Positions 53,723 to 64,000 of a DNA stretch of 64,000 nucleotides are shown piece by piece; position 1 is the first letter of the stretch; the number at the start of each line of letters is the position of its first letter. The notes under the pieces were generated by a model. The model worked only from the letters and a program-made list of their open reading frames with translations. It ran no database searches and was not told the DNA's origin. Both the position numbers and the translations under genes were made by a program. The DNA is from Molanna angustata (Eukaryota; Arthropoda; Insecta; Trichoptera; Molannidae): NCBI GenBank assembly GCA_963576475.1, contig OY754979.1, forward strand, positions 34,075,778 through 34,139,777, in the 5' to 3' direction.

Positions 53723-54270
53723 GAGTGTTGCCGTTCATGAAAATATTCCCTATTTTCATTCTGGAACAAAGATTATTTTCCATCGCGCGTACGTGTGTCT
53801 ATTTTCGTAGCGCGCCCCATAAATGTATCGATTAAAACACGTACCTATACAACGACTAGAAAATCAGTATAAAAACATCTCCAAAGCATATTTTTTGCTG
53901 TAATATTCTAGTTTATAAACACGATTGTACTCGTTGTATGAAATTTTATTACATGCATTGTAATTTCATTAGACTTATAACTAAATTCTTGAACAATCTA
54001 TTTGTACACTATATTTCACATCTATAATCAAAGAAGGTTTTATTTGAATATGACTTTCTTTTTTAATAGAACGTCCTTGTGAAGGCTTTTTCAAGAATTA
54101 TTTAAATATACCTATACATATATTTATAGGAATTTATAAAGTCTATTATTTGTTTATTTAGTAATCATAGTTTATACAATGTTTTCGTCGTTTTCGTGAT
54201 AATGCGTATTCTATATAGCATCATGATTTATATATAAATAAACAAAAATATATCAAACAATGTCAGACAG
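53723..54270. other. AT-rich spacer, nothing recognised
   Basis: No gene, repeat family or structure that I can support. Confidence 0.4.
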
Positions 54271-54329
54271 AGCATGGTCTGTTTTTCATACACACACTCA
54301 CACCCATACACGCACACACACATACACAC

Positions 54330-54900
54330 CATGTTCTTCTATGTACTAGGTAAGGATCTTTTCAGTTTCCTTTCTTCCTATACTTAGCAACCATTCCATC
54401 AACAATCCCTTAAAGTACAGGATTACCAATCATTTGCTTCAGGTTAAACTTTAAATCATGAACTGTACTAAACAGCCTGGGTACCAATGATGAGAAGTGC
54501 TTATGTGCGAATTCCGTTCCGGTCCTTGGCACCTTGTAATGCTTTCCTTTATAGTTGAATCAACATTTGTTGATGCTTTGTGTAGTGTTGTACCTACAGT
54601 TGTTTTTGTGTATATTTGTTTGACGTCAAGTACACCAAATTCGCGAAACAGTTGGTCGGATGGATATCTGTATAGTTTGTTTATTTATTGACTGTTATAA
54701 CTGCTTTTTTGTTTTTAATAAGCGGGTCTAGGGCAGCTAACTAAGGTGGCACACCCCCAACCCAATATTCCATAAGTTAGTATACTTTGTACTAGAACAA
54801 AATAAATAGATTTTAACGTTTTGAGAGAGAACATGTTTCTTATTTCTTTGAATTTTTTTAAAGTTTTCCTGATTTAATCAGTTCTGTGTTGTATGATGAG
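54330..54900 (-). mobile_element. Jockey/CR1-like LINE C-terminal remnant
   Basis: Minus strand with frameshifts: SLKTLKSIYFVLVQSILTYG, ILGWG, YPSDQLFREFGVLDVKQIYT: the post-RT region of this LINE group. A (CA)n run at 54288-54330 lies at its 3' side. Confidence 0.55.
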
Positions 54901-55021
54901 TTATGGAGTTTTGAAATCCAAAAGCTACCCCCATCGCTAAAACAGAAATTTTATATTTTTTTAATTACTAGTTACAAATAACACAACATGATATTCAACT
55001 GTCAAAAGCGATTGTACTTAT

Positions 55022-55130
55022 AATAATAATTATAAAACTGGCTTACTTATATAGCGCCGTTTTTGTGTGTCCACCTCAAGGGCGCTTTACAATTACAAGG
55101 GTGCTTTACAATTACATAGTTAAGAATACA
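55022..55130. repeat. LINE-type 3' end TATAGCGC...CAAGGGCGCTTTACAATTACA
   Basis: CTTATATAGCGCCGTTTTTG then CACCTCAAGGGCGCTTTACA, with the last 20 bp partly duplicated. The same pair of blocks is at 60045-60095 behind a LINE coding relic, so this is probably the 3' end of that LINE family. Confidence 0.5.
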
Positions 55131-55263
55131 TACGAAACTATAAACATTTAATACAAATTATTGAAAATTAATTAACATGTGCTTAAAGAAAGGATACTGA
55201 GGAGGTCAGGTGTTTGTGTTTGCTTATTTTTTATTTTTTATTTATTTGTTATATTTATTTAAA

Positions 55264-55705
55264 TCGAATATCTTTTTGATAGCATATACGCAAACATTGA
55301 ATTTATTTCCCTGTCGGGAGTCAAATGATGTTTTTACTGACAAACTTTTTAACATCTCAATAGAGACGAAGTTGTATATTATAAAAGAACCAGGAACTCA
55401 AGGCACCTGCAGGTCTGGTTTACGTGATCACTTTGTGCGCTTGCGTAACGTTCACCAATTATGCCTTCTTATTGAGTTCCCTTATCAATGTAATATTTGA
55501 AAGTTCTATATATTTGAATAATGTGTAACAATTCACCTGAAAATAAGACATTATTACTAATGCCATCTATGAAGTTACGAAGAAACCTTTTTGTAACACC
55601 ATCTATTGAGAAATTGGTTTATTGGAAATTGATTGAGTTTCTGGTATTTCTATAATATCCCAACTTCGTCTCTATTGAGAAGTTAAAAAGTTTGTCAGTA
55701 AAAAT
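55264..55705. mobile_element. MITE family A, copy with both arms
   Basis: Left arm TTTTTAACATCTCAATAGAG ACGAAGTTG and AAAGAACCAGGAACTCA; right arm CCCAACTTCGTCTCTATTGA GAAGTTAAAAAG. The outer left part includes CGCAAACATTGAATTTATTT. About 440 bp. Confidence 0.75.
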
Positions 55706-56213
55706 ATAAGTATTTATTTAATTGTTTTATTATTTTTTTTTGTTTGTTTTTTTTAATAAAAATGAATATGTCCTTATTAAACAAGTACATATACCTATAA
55801 GTACATAAAAATATTGAATACCTCGAACCTGAGAGCATATTTGACATCATAAGGTAGTTTCTCTTATTTAGGTATAATATATCAAGATCAAGATATTTAT
55901 TTCATAATATATAATTAATTTAATAAAATATAACCATAACATGAGTTTTCATTTTAGTACCTATTAATTTAAAGGTCACCGTTGACAGAATTCAGTTACC
56001 TTCTAATTTAGAGGTTATCTTTGACAGTACCTATTATACTCAGCGCATTTAGAGGTTATAGGTAATATTCACTCTATTGCAAACAAAATTACGAGATTGT
56101 AATCCTTGATGATTGATGCTTTCATCTCAACAACGGAAATAATTTATTTCAATTGTTTTAACTGGTATTTTTAATAAAAAAAATATGACATTTTCTCTGA
56201 GCTGTAACACTAC

Positions 56214-56897
56214 TTAAGAGGGTGACTGCTGCCAACGTACCTATTTTTTCAATTTGATATACCATCATTATTACTACACGAATCATTTTGAAAAAAATAA
56301 CCTAGTTAGTTTGGATATTAATAAAGAGAAATATACCTTAACTTTTTGATTATGTTCTGTATATATTCCTGTAGGAAAATAATAAGCATACCCCGATTTT
56401 AGATATTTATCTTAAATTTCTAAAAAAATACAAGGTATAGAGCAATATTTTTTTTTATAAATTAAAGAAGAACAAAATTCCTGGAAAAATATGATATGAC
56501 GTTGCATCAGGTTAAGTAAATAAACACAAAAAAACTTTTATTACGCAATGGCGCTGAATGGAAAATAAATGTTTTTTAGGTTTATTTACTAAACCTGAAG
56601 CATTAATGCAACGTCACATCATATTTTTGTAGATATTTTTGTCTTCTTTAATTTAAAAAAATATATATTACTCTACGCCTTATAGTTTATTAAAAATATA
56701 TGATAAACTTTGAAAATCGGGGTATGCCATTATTTTTCTACAAGAATTTATACAGAACATTATCAAAAAGTCAAGGTATATTTTTGTTTATTAATATCAA
56801 AACTATCTAAATTATTTTTTTCAAAAAGATTTGATTAGAAATAATGATGGTATATCAAATTGAAAAATAGGTACGTTGTCAGCAGTCCCCCCCTTAA
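56214..56897. mobile_element. palindromic piggyBac-type MITE, copy 2 (TTAA target duplication)
   Basis: Element 56218-56893 with TTAA at 56214-56217 and 56894-56897. Left GAGGGTGACTGCTGCCAACG, right inverse GGGGGGGACTGCTGACAACG. About 330-bp arms pair nearly throughout. The unpaired centre (ACGCAATGGCGCTGAATGG) is in the opposite orientation to that of copy 1 (CATTCAGCGCCATTGCG). Confidence 0.85.
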
Positions 56898-57294
56898 ATA
56901 ATTTTCATATTAAAATACGTAAAATACGTAAATAAATATACTTAATATTTTTTGTTGAAATTAACAAATGAAATAGAAAGAAATACTTTTATACAGATTC
57001 GATTTATTACGACAAAACGTTTTCACAGAGGTTTCTCGGTATTATCAAAATCTAAATGATATTTATTTATTTATATAAAATACATTTTTTTCCTTATATC
57101 TAGTAACGAAATTTTTAAATGCATAATTACATATTTAACTTACATTAGGTTACATAATAGTTACCAGATATTTTAGTTTTGTCATAAACTGCCTGAGTGT
57201 ATAGATGTCTGATTAGTTTTCAGTTTTGGTTAATTAATTTTGGTTAATAATTTTAGTTAATATGGGAGTATTTTCAGATTTCAGGTGATTAATT

Positions 57295-57880
57295 TATTTT
57301 TTATATAGTCTCACTGTAAAACTCTCCGAGATCGTGTTCGCAATGTTCAAATAAGGAAAACATGTGGAATAGAGGACATCGTTCGGTGGAGTAGATCTAG
57401 AAGAAGACATTGGAGGAACCATGTAGCCAGGATGGACAGTGATAGACTTGCATATATAGCGGCGAGTGAAATCCCATCTGGTCGCCTTCTTCTCGGAAGA
57501 CCACACAAGAGATGGAAGGATAGTTGGACTTCGTCATTTCAGGAAGCATAGTTTCTGAAGAATAGACCAACTAGATTTACTAAACGAAGAAGAAGAATAC
57601 TATATATCAATATGTCGACCTTCGTAGTTTATTTAGTTAGATTGAAGACCATTGTTTCGATTTCTAGTAGGTTATAGGTTATTTCATAACTACATAAATG
57701 CATCGCATTTTTGTGAATAAAAGATAACATTTCTTTTATTATTTCATTTTTTATGTGTATATAATCTATGTTGTGTAAAAGGATGTTATTTTTCTATTAG
57801 ATAATATTATGTTATGATAATATAATGTTATGTTATTCTATTATGCAATGTTTAATGTAAATTTTGTATGTACGATATGG
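57295..57880 (+). mobile_element. RTE-like LINE C-terminal relic and 3' UTR
   Basis: Plus strand: RCGIEDIVRWSRSRRRHWRN HVARMDSDRLAYIA then GRPHKRWKDSWTSSFQEA, followed by stop and AGAAGAAGAATACTATATAT. The WxxHVAR ... GRPxxRW pattern is the C-terminal end of RTE-type ORF2. The following sequence to 57880 is probably its 3' UTR, split by the insertion at 57882. Confidence 0.6.
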
Positions 57881-57881
57881 T

Positions 57882-58143
57882 AGATGTGAGGCACCGGCTT
57901 AGAATAGTGCTTCCACTCTTTTCTATTATTGTTTTCGAGTGTCCCGTAAGAGCCGGGTAATCGAAAATACAACAGGCAACAACAACATTTCACATAGTTC
58001 AGCAATGAGGTTCACCACCCATTCTGAATATAGTGCCTTTTTAGGTGTTGTGCTCTCTTTTATAAGGCAATGCACACCCGCACACCTTTCGCTGGTTACC
58101 CCACATTGTTGGATATGCCGTGATGGTATGAATGAATGAATGA
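57882..58143 (+). mobile_element. short retroelement (SINE-like) with (GAAT)n tail and 10-bp TSD
   Basis: 262 bp, starting AGATGTGAGGCACCGGCTTA and ending CCGTGATGGTATGAATGAATGA. Exact ACGATATGGT at 57872-57881 and 58144-58153. The CGTGATGGTAT(GAAT)n end resembles the 3' end of the 61-kb RTE family (CGTGATGGTATGTATG), consistent with mobilisation by that LINE. No frame longer than about 66 codons; no clear A/B-box. Confidence 0.7.
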
Positions 58144-58219
58144 ACGATATGGTTTGTGTAGCATTGCTACCCCTTGCTCACAGACTGGAATAAAAATCTA
58201 ATTATTATAATTTATTTAT

Positions 58220-58830
58220 TTATTGAAAATCCTTTTTTACAAATACAATAATATCTTATGTAGGTACAATATTACTTGATAAAATAGTAAATGAAATGTA
58301 TAGTACTAAAATTAAGTTACAGTTAAAGGTATATGTATTAAATTAAATTTTAAATATAAATTTTATTATTTTAAATATACATATTTTATTTTATTAAAAA
58401 ATAAATATGATACTTGTATTTATATTTCATGTGTATATGTAGTTTAGTTCAAATAGTTTCACATAAGTTAGATATATTAAACATTATAATGTTGCCTATT
58501 TGGGTGAGATGAGATTGGCATGAGGTCGGGGGAGGGGGGTTAGCCTACTGTTTGGTATCGAATGATGGTTAAATTGATGTACCTTTGAATTCCCGCCAAA
58601 ATCCTAGCGGTCAAAACCGTAAAATAGAAGAACCGCCGGAACGTCTCACAAGTACATAGCATTCATTTATTAACTATCAAGATTCATTCGACATTTTCTC
58701 AACAGAAAAATTAAACTAACTGAAAATAGCCATGCCTTTAAAATCTTAGCGGTCTTACTTATTAGATTTCGTCAAGTTTCGTCGTTTGGTACAAGTACGT
58801 AAATAAGACAAAAATGACCTTATAAGTCTG
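58220..58830. other. AT-rich spacer, mostly unassigned
   Basis: Starts with a LINE-like (TTTA)n tail at 58203-58220. From 58500 to 58640 it is locally GC-richer (GAGGTCGGGGGAGGGGGGTT; GAACCGCCGGAACGTC), but I recognise nothing. Confidence 0.35.
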
Positions 58831-58834
58831 GCGC

Positions 58835-59320
58835 AATTCAGGGGTGACTTCTATGCGAAAAATGCATTTGTCACATCAGGTATAAGAATTGTTGCTCTCA
58901 TTATTTACAAAAAACCAATTCTCTCAATAGATAGCGTTACAACAAAAATAAATGAAAAATAATAAGAATGTTGTTCATAATTTCACACATAGATGGCTAT
59001 AGTAAAAATTCCTTATTTTCAAGCAAAAAAAGAATTTCAGTATTACAATATATAGAACTTTCAAAATTGAATTGATAGGGATCTCATTAAAAAGGCATAA
59101 TTGGTGAACGTTGCGCAAGCGCATAAAGTGATCACGTAAACCAGCCGATGACAGGTCGTAAGCCCTGTAGGTGCCTTGGTTTCCCGGTTCTCCTACAGTA
59201 AATATTCCAACTTCGTCTCTATTGAGATAATTAAAAATCTGTTAAAAAAATACCTTTGACTCCCGACAGGGAAAAAAATCCAATGTTTGCGCATATGCAA
59301 TAATAAAAATATTCGATTTT
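58835..59320. mobile_element. MITE family A, copy with complete right end
   Basis: Body CAATTCAGGGGTGACTTCTA ... ACAGGTCGTAAGCCCTGTAG, right arm AACTTCGTCTCTATTGAGAT, then the outer end TTTGACTCCCGACAGGGAAA and CCAATGTTTGCGCATATGCA that mirrors the left outer end of the 20.7- and 55.3-kb copies. The left arm is missing. Confidence 0.7.
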
Positions 59321-59426
59321 TTTTTTTTTTTTTTTCAATTTTTTGGGAGACTAACAGCTATGAATTTCAGTTTAACAATTAAAATAATAATAATAAAACA
59401 GCCAATTATAAGTCTCCGCTGTTAGG

Positions 59427-59830
59427 ATTATAGACTAAAGTACATAGGTAGGTTCTCGTTCGATTCTTTTCAAATTTTGTTATTATGTATATCTATGTAA
59501 TACTCGCTAAGACCCCATTAGATTATGAAGGATATTTGAATAGTGCTTCTTAATTTTTTTAACTGTCAAGTATTTCAAAGTGACCCCAAGCTCAGGAGAC
59601 TTAAAATTTTTAATGTTTTTTTTTCAAATTAATGAAAAAGCACACCACGTTCATAAAATGGCATTAAAGAAATATCAAGTTTTCGTAATAAAATAATTTA
59701 ATTAAAATTTATTATAAAAACTCATTTTATAAAAATGTTGAAAAGATTCCATACAAAATTTTAATACTTAGTGGAGTAACTTATGTACTACGACTTCGTA
59801 GTGAGAAGTACATATAGTGTTGCCTTCTCG
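59427..59830 (+). mobile_element. family B element, copy 6 (5' truncated)
   Basis: Starts in the middle at GATTATAGACTAAAGTACAT and ends near TAGTGAGAAGTACATATAGT GTTG, with small internal indels. Confidence 0.55.
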
Positions 59831-60014
59831 GTTTGTAAATGTTTCTATTATTTTTATTGTTATTTTTAATATTATCATTTTTTATGAACGATTGATGTTG
59901 GCATCAACTAATACAGTTTCACTATCTTGAGATGTATTGCCCCGGTAACAGGTTTATTGCCTAGTGGGACTTTGCAGATTCAATAATATTATTGTAGTGT
60001 ATGTATGTATAAAT

Positions 60015-60600
60015 AAATGTAGGTATATAATAATAATAATTTGGATGATTTATATAGCGCTGTTTTCGTGAATATCTCACCTCAAGGGCGCTGAAAATTG
60101 ATTAAGATGTATCATTATGGCTTTGGTAAGATTTTATTTATTTATTTTATTTATTTTATTTATTTTATTTAATTTTTCTTCTCGGGCAACTAACAGGTAC
60201 TATGTCAAATATTAATTTAATACATACCCAATAATAAGTTGCCACATTCTGGAGACTTACGATATTAATCGTCTCACAGATCCAGACTGAAAACACAATT
60301 AAAAACTGTGTCTCCACCGGGAATTGAACCCGGGACCTTTGGATCAGCAGTCAGATACCCAACCAACTGAGCCACGAAGGCCGACAAAGATTTGTAAAAA
60401 ATTTAAAGATGTAAGATATAAAAAATTTTAAGATTTGCGAAAAAGTTGTGTTTTGAGATTTTTCCTGCATGTAGATACATATATTTTCAGTTTGTCTGAG
60501 GGTATTTGGGAGCTTATTCCATGCATTTGGTCCTGCTACAGCAAACGCACGATCGCCGAAATTAGTGGCATGCACCCTGTTTATTTCAAATAAATGCATC
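60015..60600 (-). mobile_element. CR1/L2-like LINE 3' end split by a SINE
   Basis: Minus strand: HLFEINRVHATNFGDRAFAV then AGPNAWNKLPNTLRQTENI (FxVAGPxxWNxLPxxLR signature) at 60460-60600; the 3' end TATAGCGCTGTTTTCGTG / CCTCAAGGGCGCT is at 60045-60095. Between them is the SINE 60135-60386, flanked by AAGATTT on both sides. Confidence 0.65.
60130..60386 (-). repeat. tRNA-derived SINE, minus-strand copy
   Basis: tRNA-like head at 60386 downward (A-box complement CCAACTGAGCCA at 60363-60374; B-box complement GGAATTGAACC near 60320), body to CGGGCAACTAACAGGTACTA at about 60185, and an A-rich tail written as (TTTAT)n at 60134-60176. Target duplication probably AAGATTT. Confidence 0.85.
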
Positions 60601-60603
60601 GCA

Positions 60604-61097
60604 ATATTTTATTTTATTTTTTATTATATATATACGCCCTTAATTGGGCATTTACAAAAAAATACAAGATAAATACAACAATGTAGGCACAACAAAACAA
60701 CAATAAGTGTAAATACATCGATAATATAGGTACATAATAAAAAAACGTAAGTAGTTAAAGGAAGAACAATATAAAACAACATAATACAACATAATAAAAG
60801 AAAAAAGAGGTAAATGATAAAAAAACTAGACATAAAAGAAGAAGAAAAAATAAATAAATAAACAGTATTACATATTCAATTTAAACAACAAAAATATACA
60901 AAGCAAAGTAAAAATCAAAAAATTAAATATGCGCTAAGCATCCTTTTTGAAACCATCTATAGTGTGTACATTAAATATATCAACAGCATTAGGTATATTG
61001 GTTTCCAAGGCAAGGTGCAATCTATGTATTGGTGAGTTAATAATATAGTTATTTCGAAGATTCTCTATATGAAAAGGTGCATTTTGACGTGAAGCAA
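60604..61097 (-). mobile_element. Jockey-like LINE, 3' portion (continues at 62847)
   Basis: Minus-strand coding resumes after the RTE insertion with RFASRQNAPFHIENLRNNYI, SPIHRLHLALETN and a stop at 60934, followed by a 3' UTR ending in an AATAAAATAAAATATT-like tail at about 60605. It is the missing C-terminus of the RT protein at 62847-64000. Confidence 0.8.
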
Positions 61098-61105
61098 ACC
61101 TTGTA

Positions 61106-62838
61106 CATACATACATACATACATACCATCACGCCATGTCCCTCGCGGGGTAGGCAGAGAGAACAGAACGCCACACTATTCTATCTTGACATACATTCAC
61201 CGCCTCGTCAACATTCATGCTACGTCTCATGCATGTTCTTCTATTGTTCAGACTTCTAACATTTCCTTCTTTCAGAATATCATTCACATGGTCGAGCCAT
61301 CCTTTTCTTGGGCGCCCCCGACCTCTTTTTCCATTCCTGTCAGCCTTATATATTTTTTTCGTCAAGCGTTCTTCATTCATTCTTTCCACGTGACCAAACC
61401 ATCTAAGTGTGTTAACTTTCATTCTAGTTACTACATCTTTCTTCATCTTACATTCTTTCATAGTGACCTCATTTCTAACTCTATCATACATCGTTCTATT
61501 ACAAATTCTTCTTAACGATCTCATTTCCACTGCATTTATTCTACTTTCATGCGACTTCTGCCATGTCCAGGTTTCACTTGCATACATCAAGGTTGGCACT
61601 ACAATTGCGTTATGAATGGCAACTTTAGCTTCCTTTGATACGTTACGATCATTCATAACTGGTTTAAGTGCTCCATTCACTCTGTTTCCTGCCATAACTC
61701 TTCTTTCAATATCCTTATCAGGCCGTCCATTCCGTTGGAACATGCTTCCCAGATAAACATATTCGTCGACTTGTTCAAGCCATTCATTCTCTACTTTTAT
61801 TTGACACGATGTTCTGCTTTCACACTTTTCAAAGACCATTACCTTTGATTTGCTAGCATTCATCCTCAGTCCGTACTCTATGCATCCTTCATATACCATG
61901 CTTACTAGATACTGTAACTCTTCCACGCTTTCTGCTAACAGGACTTTATCGTCTGCATACATCAAATCACGCACTGTTACAGTACTCAGTTTCAGACCCT
62001 TATTTTCATCCCTTAGGGCTCTTATGCAGAAATCAATGTACAGATTGAAGAGCCATGGTGACAACACGCACCCCTGTCTTACGCCACTATTTATAGAGAA
62101 CCACGACGTTACTGTGTCGTTGACACGAACACATGCCTCGCTATTCTCATACAATGACGCGATTGCGCGTATCAGCTTGCTCTTCACTCCGTACACTGAC
62201 AATATATCCCATAGTTTTTCTCTGTTGACTTTATCATAGGCCTTTTCAAGGTCTATAAAAGCACAGAAAAGCTTCTGGTTTTTATCCAGGACCTTTTCTG
62301 TAACCATACGCAGAGAAAAAATTTGGTCTATACATCCTCTGCCGCCCACAAACGCTCCTTGGATATCCCATATCTTGCTTTCTGTAACCTTTCGTACTCT
62401 TTGATCCAAAATTCTTGCATACATCTTACCAACTGAGCTTAGCAAACTTATGGCTCTATAGTTTTTGCAGTCAAGCTTCGATCCTTTACCTTTGTACAAG
62501 GGGACCACGACTGCATTTCTCCAGTCTGAAGGAGTGCGTCCTGCTTCCCAACATTTGTTGAAAAGAGAGTGACACCACTCCAACATCTGATCGCCGCCAT
62601 ACTTTATAAGTTCAGCTGATACACTGTCATACCCAGCAGCTTTTCCCGCTTTCGCGTGTTTAACTGCTTCAAACACTTCGTCTTTCGTAATTTCATCTTT
62701 TTCATCTTCGTATACTTGCCATGCTCTCTGATTCATGCCACCACTCAAACCGCAATCATACAGCTCCTTGAAGTATTCTTTCCATCGTTCTTTTACGCCA
62801 TCTTCATCCATAATTAATTTTCCATCTTTATCATTTAT
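61106..62838 (-). mobile_element. RTE-like LINE, 5'-truncated, nested in a Jockey-like LINE
   Basis: 1733-bp insertion with an 8-bp target duplication ACCTTGTA at 61098-61105 and 62839-62846. 3' tail (CATA)n, i.e. (GTAT)n on the coding strand, at 61106-61127. The 5' end is cut within ORF2 (first residues ...[11 protein letters not shown]), so the apurinic-type endonuclease is absent. Confidence 0.9.
61129..62811 (-). CDS. RTE-like LINE reverse transcriptase (560 aa, N-truncated ORF2)
   Basis: Uninterrupted 560-codon frame from an internal Met; the frame is open a further nine codons to the insertion point. RT motifs in order: FIDLEKAYD at res 185-193 (motif A with catalytic Asp), GVRQG at 243-247 (motif B'), YADD at 285-288 (motif C catalytic pair, followed by Lys where Leu/Val is usual). 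After the RT: YLGSMFQRNG, ASETWTWQKSHE, RWFGHVERMNEERL, RGRGRPRKGW and the C-terminus LSAYPARDMA. Role: target-primed reverse transcription of the LINE RNA. With no stops or frameshifts in 1.7 kb, it is one of the youngest elements here, but lacking the endonuclease it cannot be autonomous. Confidence 0.9.
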   Translation of the reverse strand: MDEDGVKERWKEYFKELYDCGLSGGMNQRAWQVYEDEKDEITKDEVFEAVKHAKAGKAAGYDSVSAELIKYGGDQMLEWCHSLFNKCWEAGRTPSDWRNAVVVPLYKGKGSKLDCKNYRAISLLSSVGKMYARILDQRVRKVTESKIWDIQGAFVGGRGCIDQIFSLRMVTEKVLDKNQKLFCAFIDLEKAYDKVNREKLWDILSVYGVKSKLIRAIASLYENSEACVRVNDTVTSWFSINSGVRQGCVLSPWLFNLYIDFCIRALRDENKGLKLSTVTVRDLMYADDKVLLAESVEELQYLVSMVYEGCIEYGLRMNASKSKVMVFEKCESRTSCQIKVENEWLEQVDEYVYLGSMFQRNGRPDKDIERRVMAGNRVNGALKPVMNDRNVSKEAKVAIHNAIVVPTLMYASETWTWQKSHESRINAVEMRSLRRICNRTMYDRVRNEVTMKECKMKKDVVTRMKVNTLRWFGHVERMNEERLTKKIYKADRNGKRGRGRPRKGWLDHVNDILKEGNVRSLNNRRTCMRRSMNVDEAVNVCQDRIVWRSVLSAYPARDMA

Positions 62839-64000
62839 ACCTTGTAGGTACTCTGAATTTTATCATTTCAACTAGGTCAGGGGTGTCCAATATACCGTTG
62901 ATTATTTTAAATAAACAAATTAAATCACAAATCGTTCTTCTGTTTGATAGTTTAGATAAATTTAAAATACTCATTAGAAAATCATAATTTAATTTTTCTA
63001 AAGGAATGGATAATTTATAATTTACAAATCTTAAAAAATTATGTTGAACCCTTTCGACCCTTAATGAGTGCACATTATAAAACGGCGACCATATAGTTGA
63101 ATTATATTCAAGATTACTACGAACAAGTGATGTATATAGGGTTTTAAATGTATTAATAGATCTAAAATTTATGACTGTTCTCGAAATATAACTAAGGCAT
63201 TTTAAAGCTTTATTAGTTGTTTCAGTTATGTGAGAAATAAATGTAAGCCTCTCATCAAACAATATACCAAGATCCTTTATTGATGTTACTTTAGTTAAGT
63301 TTTTGTTGTCCATTGTGTATTGAAAATTGATACAAGTTTTATTTCTACAGAATCTGATGAATTGACATTTAGTATGGTTTAGGTATAAAGAATTCGAAGC
63401 ACACCACTCGAGTAAATGGTTAAGATTTAGTTGTAATGCCATACAGTCGTTTAAGTTCTTTATCGTTTTGTAAATTTTCAAGTCATCTGCAAAAAGTAAG
63501 AACTGAGCATCGTGGAAAATATCAACAATATCATTAATAAATAAAAGAAATAATACTGGACCCAAGTGAGAGCCTTGTGGGACACCACTCTTTGCAATTA
63601 ATTGATTAGAGGTATTGGTATTCAACTTGACAGAGAGTTTACGTGATAATAAATAACTGGAGAGCCACTTTAAAATACTCATTCCAATTCCAAACGAGTC
63701 AAGTAATTTGAGTAATATGAGGTGTGAAACCCTGTCGAATGCTTTACTGAAGTCTGTGTAGATTGCATCAACTTGACATTTTGAATCTAAACTTTTTGAT
63801 ATATAATTTTCATATAGGTATGAGTAAATCGGTTAAAGTAGATCTACCGTTGATAAATCCATGTTGGTATGGAGAAATAAGGTTTTTTGAAAAAACCGAC
63901 TCGAATAGCTTAGGAATGGTTGATTGTATACAGATAGGTCTATAATTGGTTACATCGGTTCTCTCACCTTTTGTAAATATTGGTGTCAAATAGCTTTCTT
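62831..64000 (-). CDS. Jockey-like LINE reverse transcriptase, interrupted and running off the window
   Basis: Genuine coding homology spans from the window end to 62847; the apparent last residues YK and stop (62831-62846) come from the inserted RTE element. Motifs: [14 protein letters not shown] (motif B'), FADD at res 64-67 from the Met at 63682 (motif C), [31 protein letters not shown]. Upstream of that Met the frame continues ([15 protein letters not shown], motif A), then breaks by a 1-2-nt frameshift near 63805 and continues in another frame ([28 protein letters not shown]). The C-terminus lies beyond the insertion at 61097-60934. Confidence 0.85.

Noticed and set aside
61129..62811. 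560-codon frame as a host gene
   Set aside because: RT motifs (FIDLEKAYD, GVRQG, YADD), the (GTAT)n tail and an 8-bp target duplication identify it as a LINE.

Overview
This is a eukaryotic, AT-rich, non-bacterial window, most likely from a moth or butterfly (Lepidoptera). The evidence is two multi-exon, GT-AG-spliced sugar transporter genes of the insect Tret1-like type, a dense load of Jockey/CR1-like and RTE-like LINEs, a tRNA-derived SINE, a Penelope-like element, and piggyBac-, hAT-, Tc1- and Helitron-type elements. The species call is an inference from overall style; no organelle, rRNA or functional tRNA gene is visible.

Region 1-21.5 kb is the only host-gene region. Two paralogous major facilitator (MFS) transporters lie tail to tail. 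Gene 1 is on + (coding 278-8883, 8 exons, 509 aa from the first in-window Met) and gene 2 is on - (coding 21515-13226, 8 exons, 508 aa). Four internal exons have exactly equal length in both genes (230, 324, 218 and 201 nt) and the same phases, so the pair is a duplication. Both have lost the second Gln and the Asn of the TM7 QQxSGxN sugar-binding motif and the Trp of the TM10 GPxPW motif, so their substrate may not be the usual one. Their introns hold a Penelope-like element between huge (AT)n tracts (2.86-4.93 kb), a SINE with three telomere-like CCTAA units, MITEs and LINE fossils. The intergenic gap holds a palindromic TTAA-flanked MITE and a perfect 26-bp-arm hairpin.

Region 21.5-64 kb has no recognisable host gene. 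It is a palimpsest of nested mobile elements. Several nestings can be read to the base from target-site duplications: a hAT element (8-bp TSD), an RTE LINE inside a Jockey-type LINE (8-bp TSD), an RTE fragment inside a CR1-like LINE 3' UTR (11-bp TSD), a short retroelement with a (GAAT)n tail (10-bp TSD), and two nearly identical Helitron-like copies 7 kb apart. Three minisatellites of unrelated sequence (about 26.3, 27.2 and 35.5-37.5 kb) all share a 32-bp period, and two of them show higher-order repeats (7-mer = 224 bp, 12-mer = 384 bp).

The only long near-intact frames outside the transporters are retroelement proteins: an RTE-type reverse transcriptase (61129-62811), a Jockey-type reverse transcriptase (62847 to window end, with one frame break) and a Penelope GIY-YIG endonuclease (3411-4270). 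I see no new gene system beyond these; the most unusual signals are the shared 32-bp periodicity with higher-order structure, the flip-orientation palindromic MITEs and the PLE/(AT)n association.
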